Positions 10,923 to 16,363 of a stretch of 16,363 nt of DNA are shown one piece after another (within the stretch, counting starts at the first letter, position 1; each line of letters begins with the position of its first letter). The notes beneath the pieces were generated by a model, which ran no database searches, was not told the origin of the DNA, and saw nothing but the letters and a program-made list of their open reading frames with translations. The position numbers and the translations under genes are program-made. The DNA lies in the NCBI GenBank assembly GCA_964396715.1, contig CAYNFQ010000018.1, positions 1 through 16,363 of the forward strand, given 5' to 3'. Source of the DNA: CAYNFQ01 sp964396715 (GTDB taxonomy: Bacteria > Patescibacteriota > Microgenomatia > Daviesbacterales > UBA10151).

Positions 10923-12023
10923 ATGACCAGTGAGGAAAAGTTTAATTTAATTACCAGGAATTTGGAGGAGGTTTTAACTCAGGAAGAGTTAAAAAACTTA
11001 ATTGAATCTGGCACCCCCCTAAAACACTACATAGGGTTTGAAATATCAGGCAAAGGCCACGTGGGTTGGGTTTACACCATGCAAAAGATTAAAGATTTAC
11101 AGGACGCTGGGGTGGAGATAAATATATTATTGGCTGACTGGCATACCTGGCTTAACAAAAAACTTGATGGCACTCTGGAAACTGCCAAAAGAATGGCCAG
11201 GCAGTATTTTGAGGAGGCCTTAAGGGCTTGTGCGCTTTGTGCAGGAGCAGATCCCCAAAAGATCAATTTTGTTTTAGGTTCAGAGCTTTATGAAAAATTA
11301 GGAAATAATTATTGGGCTATGGTTGTCAAAGTGGCTAAAGCTACCACACTGGCCAGGATGTTAAGATCCACCACCATCATGGGCAGGAAGGAAAGTGAGA
11401 TTTCCGACACAGCCATGTTAATTTATCCAGCCATGCAATCAGCTGATATTTTTGCCTTGGGAGTCAATATTGCCCATGCCGGAACAGATCAAAGAAATGT
11501 GCATGTGGTAGCCAGGGAAGCAGCTACTTCATTAGATGAGAAGAAACCAATTGCGATCCACCATCATCTGCTGCAAGGTTTAATGCAGCCTATTTTAACC
11601 ACTGATGATCAGGGCAACAAAGTGATGGATTTGGAGGCAGCCAAAATGAGTAAATCAAAACCACAAAGTGCTATTTATATTCATGATGAACCAGAAGAAA
11701 TAAAAAGAAAAATCAATGCAGCTTATGCTCCGGAAGGAGAAGCGGAATTTAATCCTATTTTAGACTGGGCCAAACATTTAGTTTTTTATAATGAAAACTC
11801 TGCTGTTTCGATCATTCGAAAAAACGAACATGGAGGAAATATTACTTATTCCTCTTATGCAGATTTGGAGAAAGATTATGCCAGCAAAAACCTACATCCA
11901 CAGGATTTGAAAAATGCTATAGCAGAATGCTTAATTAAAAAACTGGAACCCGCCAGAATTTATTTTGAAGAGCCTAAAAGAAAGCAAGCTTTGGAGGAGA
12001 TGGAAAGATTAACCAGTAGATAA
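10923..12023 (+). CDS. tyrS: Tyrosyl-tRNA synthetase, archaeal/eukaryotic type
   Basis: Charges tRNA-Tyr with tyrosine. 366 aa, class I fold. HYIGFEISGKGHVG (35-48) is the archaeal-type opening with the tyrosine-binding Y36 and the GHVG version of HIGH. IYPAMQSAD (167-175) supplies Y168, Q172 and D175, matching Tyr151, Gln155 and Asp158 of the Methanocaldococcus jannaschii enzyme. AGTDQRNVHVVARE and KMSKS (241-245) complete the active site. The ordinary bacterial TyrRS signatures (KFGKT and a C-terminal S4 domain) are absent. TrpRS is excluded by the Tyr/Gln/Asp set. The chosen start is the second of two adjacent ATGs, as fixed by the -10 box. It is probably monocistronic. Nothing like a T-box leader precedes it, and the predicted transcript has no leader at all. 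Confidence 0.92.
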   Translation: MTSEEKFNLITRNLEEVLTQEELKNLIESGTPLKHYIGFEISGKGHVGWVYTMQKIKDLQDAGVEINILLADWHTWLNKKLDGTLETAKRMARQYFEEALRACALCAGADPQKINFVLGSELYEKLGNNYWAMVVKVAKATTLARMLRSTTIMGRKESEISDTAMLIYPAMQSADIFALGVNIAHAGTDQRNVHVVAREAATSLDEKKPIAIHHHLLQGLMQPILTTDDQGNKVMDLEAAKMSKSKPQSAIYIHDEPEEIKRKINAAYAPEGEAEFNPILDWAKHLVFYNENSAVSIIRKNEHGGNITYSSYADLEKDYASKNLHPQDLKNAIAECLIKKLEPARIYFEEPKRKQALEEMERLTSR

Positions 12024-12047
12024 AAGGGGTAAAAAAGATAACTTTAA

Positions 12048-12383
12048 TTATTTTTTGACAGTATTTATTTTTGGTGCAGTTATGTTTTCCAAACCAATTG
12101 AAGAAACTGATCCTAAAATAAGACCTGTGAGAGTAATAGAAGATGCAGCAGCTAATCTTGCTATAGCAGGCATTTGCTCTGGCAGCATAACAGCCCAGGA
12201 TACTCCTAAGGCCAACCCTAATATAGAACCTGCTACTCCTCCAATCACCACAAATTTAAATTGACGATTAAAACGGCTCATTTCGTAGTTATAACGATCC
12301 TCTGGACTATACACAGGTGCAGAATCAAACCTTCTAGGCTGAATCTCCACACCCCAGGGATATCCTCTCTCAATTCTTGCCAT
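12048..12383 (-). CDS. Small membrane protein, unknown
   Basis: A 111-aa protein of no recognised family. A proline- and arginine-rich N-terminal region of about 40 residues is followed by two membrane segments (about 43-66 and 74-97). These are rich in Gly, Ala and Ser, with GG and GxxxG-like spacing typical of tightly packed helix pairs. A short basic tail follows. The short connecting loop (LPEQMPAIA) suggests a helical hairpin. It is convergent with tyrS, 24 nt apart, and no GC-rich terminator is visible between them. A well-formed promoter lies directly upstream of the ATG, which supports it as a real gene. Confidence 0.65.
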   Translation of the reverse strand: MARIERGYPWGVEIQPRRFDSAPVYSPEDRYNYEMSRFNRQFKFVVIGGVAGSILGLALGVSWAVMLPEQMPAIARLAAASSITLTGLILGSVSSIGLENITAPKINTVKK

Positions 12384-12391
12384 ATCCCATA

Positions 12392-12420
12392 ATTATATAT
12401 CTTAGACCTTTATTTTTCAA
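12392..12420 (-). promoter_or_regulatory. Promoter of the small membrane protein
   Basis: On the - strand TTGAAA (12415-12420) and TATAAT (12392-12397) have a 17-nt spacer. The ATG is 8 nt after the -10 box, so the leader is 1-2 nt. Confidence 0.65.
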
Positions 12421-12427
12421 ATCTATC

Positions 12428-12436
12428 TGATATGAT
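12428..12436 (+). promoter_or_regulatory. Extended -10 box of the 34-aa ORF
   Basis: TGATATGAT (TGn plus TATGAT) lies 7 nt before the ATG at 12444. It is divergent from and adjacent to the - strand promoter at 12392-12420. Confidence 0.45.
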
Positions 12437-12443
12437 AGTAACA

Positions 12444-12548
12444 ATGATGTATTCTAAAAAATTCAGGATATTTTGGATCATACTTTCTGTCATTGCCGGA
12501 TTGGCTATCCTGATCTTTTCTTTACTGCCCCTTTTGACCGCACTCTAA
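12444..12548 (+). CDS. 34-aa single-helix membrane peptide
   Basis: A short ORF with a basic N-terminus (MMYSKKFR) followed by one strong hydrophobic helix of about 22 residues (IFWIILSVIAGLAILIFSLL) and a very short tail. This follows the positive-inside rule for an N-in anchor. It fits exactly between a -10 box, 7 nt upstream, and recG, whose promoter overlaps its last codons (TTGACC at 12534-12539). A second ATG directly follows the first. Peptides of this form are common and seldom annotated. It could be a small regulator of a membrane complex or a toxin-like peptide; the sequence gives no way to choose. Confidence 0.55.
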   Translation: MMYSKKFRIFWIILSVIAGLAILIFSLLPLLTAL

Positions 12549-12562
12549 TACCATAGTACAAT
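12534..12562 (+). promoter_or_regulatory. Promoter of recG
   Basis: TTGACC (12534-12539) and TACAAT (12557-12562) have a 17-nt spacer, among the best pairs in the window. The recG ATG is 6 nt after the -10 box, predicting a leaderless transcript. Confidence 0.65.
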
Positions 12563-12568
12563 CCTCTC

Positions 12569-14626
12569 ATGGATTTAAAAACTCCGCTTTATCAGCTGAC
12601 AGGTATTGGATCTTCGCTTGCTTATAAACTGAAGCGGTTAAACTTAAATACCATTGAGGATTTAATTTATCACTTTCCCTTCCGCTATGATGATTTTTCC
12701 CACACCACATCAGTTGTGGAGGCCAAGGTGGGGGAGACTGTCACCCTGCAAGGAGAGGTTTGGTCTATTAAAAATATTTACACCAGATCCAGAAAAATTT
12801 TAACCCAGGCTATATTTAATGATGGCACATCTCCAATTGAGCTAACCTGGTTTAATCAACCCTACCTTACTAAACAAATCAAAGTAGGCGACAGGTTACA
12901 GGTGTCAGGAAAACTTGGTAAATATAAAAATAAGCTCTCAATAATGATGCCAAAATGGGAAGAATTTGAGAATCTATCTTCCCACTCGTCAAGCTCGCCT
13001 CGCGAAGCGGGTGGGAACACGGATCAAAAAGGGTTACATACAGGAGGATTAATCCCGGTTTATCCGGAAACAGAAGGCTTAACTTCCAAATGGATCAGGG
13101 CCAAAATTGATGCCCTGCTGCCTCTTGTTCAGCCTTCAATAAAAGACCCTCTGCCTGAAACTATTAAGGGCCGGATGTTGGATCTTAATTCTGCTCTGGC
13201 GAAAATCCATTACCCCGACTCCTGGGAAGACGCAGAAAAAGCAAGGGAAAGACTGGGCTTTGATGAGCTATTTTTTGTTTCTTTAGCTACTCAAAAAGCA
13301 AGAATGGAATGGGATAAAAAACCGGTTGTTAAACCGCTGACTGTCAATAAAAATGCTTTAAATAATTTTATCAAAAAACTGCCCTTTGAATTAACTTCTG
13401 CCCAAAAAAAGGTTCTTAAAGAGGTTTTATCTGACCTGGAAAAAACCCAACCAATGAACAGGCTTATGCAGGGGGAAGTCGGCTCGGGAAAAACAGTAGT
13501 CGCCGCAATAATAATTTATTTACTCCATTTAAATAAGCTGAAAACGCTTTTTATGGCTCCAACCGAAATCCTTGCATTCCAGCACTTTGAGACTATCTCT
13601 AAGCTGTTAGGACCATTCGGGATAAAAGTAGGAATATATACCGGAAGCAAGAAAAGGGTCTCAAATGATGATGTGGTTATAGGTACCCATGCACTTTTAT
13701 CAGATAAGTTAAACATACAAGAGGTGGGCCTGGTGATAGTAGATGAACAACAACGCTTTGGGGTGGAGCAGAGGACCATTTTGCGAAACCGGGCCAAAGT
13801 ACCTCATTTTCTGACCATGACAGCCACTCCCATTCCCAGAACAGTAGCTTTAACTTTATATGGAGATCTGGATTTATCCATAATCGATGAAATGCCAAAA
13901 GGCAGACCGCTTATCAAAACATATCTGGTGCCGGAGAAAAAAAGGCAGGACAGTTATAAATTTATAGAGCAGAAAATTAATGAGGGTGACCAGGCATATA
14001 TTATCACCCCGCTTATTGAACCCTCTGAAACTTTACAAACAGTCAGGGCTGCCAAAGAAGAGTATGAAAAACTGACAAAAATCTTCCCCAAGCTGAAGCT
14101 GGGATTGCTGCATGGCAGGCTTAAATCAAAAGATAAGGAGGGGGTGATGGCGGATTTTAAATCCGGCGCCATTCATATCCTGGTTGCTACCTCTGTTGTG
14201 GAAGTGGGCATGGATGTGCCCAATGCCACCATCATGGTGGTGGAGGGCGCTGAAAGATTTGGCTTGGCCCAGTTACACCAGCTCAGAGGAAGAATTGGCA
14301 GAGGAAGCAAGACATCCTACTGTCTGCTGTACACATCATCCGGTTCATCAAGCAGCGAAAGAAGCCGCTTAAAATATTTGGAAAACACCTTTGACGGACT
14401 AAAACTGGCCGAGCTGGATTTAAAAATCAGGGGCAGCGGAGAAATCTTCGGTATCAAACAATCGGGCAGGTTTGAATTTAAAATAGCCTCTTTTTCCAAC
14501 CTGACCCTGGTTGAGAAAACTAAAACTGCAACGCAGAGAATTTTACAGGATAATCCAAGCCTTGACAAATACCCCCTGTTGAGGAGAAAATTACAGGAAC
14601 TGGCAGCAAGTGTGATGCCGGATTAG
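12569..14626 (+). CDS. recG: ATP-dependent DNA helicase RecG
   Basis: Remodels stalled replication forks and branched recombination intermediates. 685 aa, close to the E. coli length of 693. The N-terminal part carries the wedge domain with an OB fold (about 60-130) that grips the branch. The motor follows: P-loop GEVGSGKT (302-309), motif II DEQQ (392-395) where most RecG have DEQH, TATPIPRT, then VATSVVEVGMDVPNAT and QLHQLRGRIGRG in the second RecA-like domain. A conserved C-terminal region ends the protein. Residues about 137-152 (Ser-rich, then PREAGGNTD) are encoded by a REP-like hairpin inserted between the wedge and the conserved GLIPVYPETEGL segment. The reading frame is kept and no motif is touched, so the enzyme should work. 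It has its own promoter and probably leads the run to rnc. Confidence 0.97.
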   Translation: MDLKTPLYQLTGIGSSLAYKLKRLNLNTIEDLIYHFPFRYDDFSHTTSVVEAKVGETVTLQGEVWSIKNIYTRSRKILTQAIFNDGTSPIELTWFNQPYLTKQIKVGDRLQVSGKLGKYKNKLSIMMPKWEEFENLSSHSSSSPREAGGNTDQKGLHTGGLIPVYPETEGLTSKWIRAKIDALLPLVQPSIKDPLPETIKGRMLDLNSALAKIHYPDSWEDAEKARERLGFDELFFVSLATQKARMEWDKKPVVKPLTVNKNALNNFIKKLPFELTSAQKKVLKEVLSDLEKTQPMNRLMQGEVGSGKTVVAAIIIYLLHLNKLKTLFMAPTEILAFQHFETISKLLGPFGIKVGIYTGSKKRVSNDDVVIGTHALLSDKLNIQEVGLVIVDEQQRFGVEQRTILRNRAKVPHFLTMTATPIPRTVALTLYGDLDLSIIDEMPKGRPLIKTYLVPEKKRQDSYKFIEQKINEGDQAYIITPLIEPSETLQTVRAAKEEYEKLTKIFPKLKLGLLHGRLKSKDKEGVMADFKSGAIHILVATSVVEVGMDVPNATIMVVEGAERFGLAQLHQLRGRIGRGSKTSYCLLYTSSGSSSSERSRLKYLENTFDGLKLAELDLKIRGSGEIFGIKQSGRFEFKIASFSNLTLVEKTKTATQRILQDNPSLDKYPLLRRKLQELAASVMPD
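12975..13022 (+). repeat. REP-like hairpin inside recG
   Basis: TTCCCACTCGTCAAG (12979-12993) is identical to the RAYT 5' copy at 9275-9289. Extra DNA (CTCGCCTCGCGAAGCGG) then separates it from GTGGGAA (13011-13017) and CACGG. It encodes RecG residues about 137-152 without breaking the frame. Confidence 0.75.
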
Positions 14627-14629
14627 AGA

Positions 14630-14735
14630 AAATTCGAAGCACGAAATCCTAAATTCTAAACAATATTTAATGTTCAAAATACAAAAGTTTTAGACATTTG
14701 GACATTGGAATTTAGAATTTCGAGTTTGGAGCGAA
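14630..14735. repeat. AT-rich inverted repeat between recG and rpmF
   Basis: CGAAATCCTAAATTCTAAAC (14641-14660) faces GGAATTTAGAATTTCGAG (14707-14724). The internal stretch has AATGTTCAAAATACAAAAG (14673-14691) and TTTGGACATTGG (14697-14708). It fills almost the whole 115-nt spacer. I see no ORF in it. It looks like a MITE-type element, and it may also form a readthrough structure in the recG-rpmF transcript. Confidence 0.6.
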
Positions 14736-14741
14736 ACGACA

Positions 14742-14939
14742 ATGGCAGGAGAACCCAAACGTAGACATTCCAAATCAAGAAAAAGAGTCAGAAGAGCAAG
14801 CTTAAACTTAGCGGTAAATCTGGTAAGGTGCAAAAATTGCAATCAGTTCACCCGGTCTCACACAGTCTGCCCAAGCTGCGGATTTTACGGTGGTCAAGCA
14901 GTCTCCTCCCAAAAAACTGTCACAGTTACCAAAGCCTGA
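14742..14939 (+). CDS. rpmF: 50S ribosomal protein bL32
   Basis: A 65-aa ribosomal protein of the large subunit. The family opening GEPKRRHSKSRKRVRRAS (3-20) is clear, followed by a zinc ribbon with two Cys pairs (CKNC and CPSC, 12 residues apart between the second and third Cys). This is the zinc-dependent form. The C-terminus is a short Val/Thr-rich tail. A GGAG lies 10 nt before the ATG, at the edge of the inverted repeat. The gene is followed after 9 nt by nusB, so the two are likely co-transcribed, and the downstream acp-like and rnc genes extend the same run. Confidence 0.95.
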   Translation: MAGEPKRRHSKSRKRVRRASLNLAVNLVRCKNCNQFTRSHTVCPSCGFYGGQAVSSQKTVTVTKA

Positions 14940-14948
14940 AATCTCAAA

Positions 14949-15314
14949 ATGAAACTAAAATCTGACCCCAGACATATTAAGCGTATCAAACTAATGCAAC
15001 AATTATTTTCCTGGGACTTTAGGGCGCAGAAAAAACCCCCAACTAAAGTTGCCAGGATCATTTCAAAATTGCAGGATTTGGACAAGATTATTGCCAGATC
15101 TGCTCCTGATAGGCCGCTTGAACAAATAAATAAAATTGATTTATCCGTCTTGCGTTTAGCTACTTTTGAGTTAATAATGGAAAAAGGGGTACCGCCTAAA
15201 GTGGTGATAGACGAAGCAGTGGAACTGGGGAAAGAGTTCGGATCAGATTCCTCACCAGCCTTCATTAACGGGGCTTTAGGTCAGGTTGTAAAATTAAAAA
15301 AAATTAAAACTTAA
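14949..15314 (+). CDS. nusB: Transcription antitermination factor NusB
   Basis: An all-helical protein of 121 aa that, with NusE (S10), binds boxA RNA in rRNA leader transcripts. The N-terminal helix (IKLMQQLFSWDF, 13-24) and the core pattern DKIIARSAPDRPLEQINKIDLSVLRLATFEL follow the family consensus. The conserved C-terminal PPKVVIDEAVELGKEFGSDSSPAFINGALGQV is especially clear. It is somewhat shorter than the 135-140 aa of E. coli, which fits the streamlined style of the other genes. No Shine-Dalgarno sequence is visible. Its stop overlaps the next start (TAATG), so the acp-like gene is translationally coupled to it. Confidence 0.93.
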   Translation: MKLKSDPRHIKRIKLMQQLFSWDFRAQKKPPTKVARIISKLQDLDKIIARSAPDRPLEQINKIDLSVLRLATFELIMEKGVPPKVVIDEAVELGKEFGSDSSPAFINGALGQVVKLKKIKT

Positions 15315-15550
15315 TGAATACAGAAGCACAAATTATTCAAGCCATAGCAGAACATTTAGGTTTAAATCCGGAGGATCTGGACAGGGGGGCCAGTCTTCGG
15401 GATGAGCTAAATTTGGGCCCGATTGAATTAAATGATCTGTTCTCAGACTTGTCCCAAAAATTTCATGTCAGCTTTGAGCCTAGTGAGGTGGAATCAATAC
15501 AAAAGGTTGATGATTTGATTGTTTTGATTGAGGATAATTTACTGGACTGA
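15314..15550 (+). CDS. Acyl-carrier-protein-like, phosphopantetheine serine missing
   Basis: A 78-aa acidic four-helix protein matching acyl carrier protein in length and pattern: IIQAIAEHLGLNPEDLD, then SLRDELNLGPIELNDLFSDLSQKF, then VESIQKVDDLIVLIEDNL. In ordinary ACPs the second helix begins with DSL and its serine carries 4'-phosphopantetheine. Here the aligned residues are I37-E38-L39, so the serine is glutamate and no prosthetic group can be attached there. Its place just before rnc is the classical acpP-rnc neighbourhood, which supports descent from acpP. It may now be a structural or regulatory protein, for instance a partner of another enzyme. It overlaps nusB by one base, and rnc starts 7 nt after its stop. 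Confidence 0.8.
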   Translation: MNTEAQIIQAIAEHLGLNPEDLDRGASLRDELNLGPIELNDLFSDLSQKFHVSFEPSEVESIQKVDDLIVLIEDNLLD

Positions 15551-15557
15551 GAATTCC

Positions 15558-16253
15558 ATGCAACAGGATCAATTTGGCAAACTTTTACAACTTCTTAACA
15601 TAAGATTTAACAATATCAACCTGCTAAAACAGGCCTTTATTCACAGATCGTATTTAAATGAAGTTAGACTAAACTCCGATTCCAACGAACGTTTGGAATT
15701 TTTAGGGGATTCTGTATTGTCTTTAGTGGTCTCTTTCTATCTTTTTAATAAAAGATTACAGGATGCGGAAGGGGAGCTGACCAATTTAAGGGCTTACGTG
15801 GTTAAAACAAAATCTCTATCCGAAGCTGCAAAAAAGCTGGATTTAGGAAGCTATCTAAAATTATCCAAAGGCGAGGAGCAGGGAGGGGGCAGGGAAAACC
15901 CCCAGCTTTTAGCCAATACTTATGAGGCAGTAGTGGGGGCAGTATTTTTAGACCAGGGTTTGGAAGTTGTTAAAAAAATTATAGAAAAAACTCTGTTTGC
16001 CCTTTTTGAAAAAGAGCTGAAGATGGGCCCTCCCAAGGATGCCAAATCACATCTGCAGGAAGTTGTCCAGGAAAGATTTAAACAATCCCTAAAGTATCAG
16101 ATTTTACAAACCAGGGGGCCTGACCATGCCAAACACTTTATGGTGGCAGTATATATTGGAGGGAAAGAAATGGGCAAGGGCTCAGGCTCTTCCAAACAAG
16201 TAGCAGAAGAACAAGCAGCCAAAGAAGCATTAAAAAAACTGGCTAATTCTTAA
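15558..16253 (+). CDS. rnc: Ribonuclease III
   Basis: Cuts double-stranded RNA, including rRNA precursors. 231 aa from the chosen start. The catalytic domain has the signature NERLEFLGDSVL (43-54) with E47 and D51. ANTYEAVVGAVFLDQG carries the second acidic pair, where the aspartate of E. coli (D114) reads as asparagine and the glutamate is kept. Asparagine occurs at this place in other family members as far as I recall, so activity is still expected. A double-stranded-RNA-binding domain follows, from KSHLQEVVQERF to AKEALKKLANS. The longer frame from the TTG at 15528 would overlap the acp-like gene by 23 nt. The ATG at 15558 lies after that gene's stop and is the better start. Confidence 0.95.
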   Translation: MQQDQFGKLLQLLNIRFNNINLLKQAFIHRSYLNEVRLNSDSNERLEFLGDSVLSLVVSFYLFNKRLQDAEGELTNLRAYVVKTKSLSEAAKKLDLGSYLKLSKGEEQGGGRENPQLLANTYEAVVGAVFLDQGLEVVKKIIEKTLFALFEKELKMGPPKDAKSHLQEVVQERFKQSLKYQILQTRGPDHAKHFMVAVYIGGKEMGKGSGSSKQVAEEQAAKEALKKLANS

Positions 16254-16363
16254 AAATTTCCTTTTCTAAATCTTTGGCCAGTTTTAAGAAGAAATTATCC
16301 ATATTTTTGGCTTAATGGAACAAATGTGTTGGGAATTTAGTCCTCTTTTGATTTACTAACGGC

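Noticed and set aside
8788..13022. CRISPR array formed by the GTGGGAA repeats
   Set aside because: The copies are hairpins scattered over kilobases, with no regular spacing, no constant full-length repeat and no cas genes.
15858..15990. RNase III inactivated by Asp to Asn in the second acidic motif
   Set aside because: The other visible catalytic acids are intact and, as far as I recall, asparagine occurs at this position in other family members, so loss of activity is not supported.
16235..16285. AAAACTGGC/GCCAGTTTT inverted repeat after rnc as a terminator
   Set aside because: The 9-bp stem has a 33-nt loop, is not GC-rich and has no U-run, so it is not a convincing intrinsic terminator.
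16243..16302. 19-codon ORF on the - strand overlapping the end of rnc
   Set aside because: Too short, with an in-frame stop directly upstream and no promoter or ribosome-binding site. It overlaps the rnc 3' end.

Overview
This window most likely comes from a bacterium of the Candidate Phyla Radiation (Patescibacteria), possibly the Microgenomates side. I infer this from protein style: small DUF5678-like and retropepsin-like proteins, very short subunits, an acyl-carrier-protein-like protein without its serine, an archaeal-type tyrosyl-tRNA synthetase, and many orphan small ORFs. No 16S gene is present, so the placement rests on gene character only.

Layout. Positions 1-2315 (+ strand) form an accessory stretch: a beta-carbonic-anhydrase-like protein, an ambiguous 57-codon ORF, a coiled-coil protein, a DUF5678-like/retropepsin-like overlapping pair, and an unknown 112-aa protein. 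Positions 2346-8394 (- strand) hold an F-type ATP synthase operon in the order atpB-E-F-H-A-G-D. The usual atpC (epsilon) is missing at the end. Upstream, on the same strand, come a REP-associated tyrosine transposase (RAYT, 8565-9260) bracketed by inverted hairpins, and a 523-aa membrane protein of unknown function (9302-10873). Divergent from that is tyrS (10923-12023), then a small two-helix membrane protein on the - strand, a 34-aa one-helix protein, and the + strand run recG, rpmF, nusB, acp-like and rnc to the right edge.

The most striking feature is palindromic repeat DNA at several scales. One family (TTCCCAC-loop-GTGGGAA, usually with GTAG or CTAC beside it) occurs five times. Two copies bracket the RAYT gene with their tails facing outwards, one lies in frame inside the RAYT, one lies in frame inside recG, and one is intergenic. 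A second family, with TGTCAT termini and often inverted dimers, occurs upstream of atpB, between atpA and atpG, and in frame inside atpG; two related GTCATTGC palindromes also lie in atpG. A TATCG/CGATA inverted dimer adds about 20 residues to AtpA just after its P-loop. Further large inverted repeats lie between atpE and atpF and between recG and rpmF. The picture is of an energy-producing complex and a DNA repair helicase that carry selfish hairpins as extra surface loops.

The second theme is gene starts. At most monocistronic or operon-leading genes (714, 1181, 1977, 10923, 12444, 12569, and 12383 on the - strand) a -10 hexamer lies only 6-8 nt before the start codon, which predicts leaderless mRNAs. 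Internal operon genes such as atpE and atpD have strong Shine-Dalgarno sequences instead.
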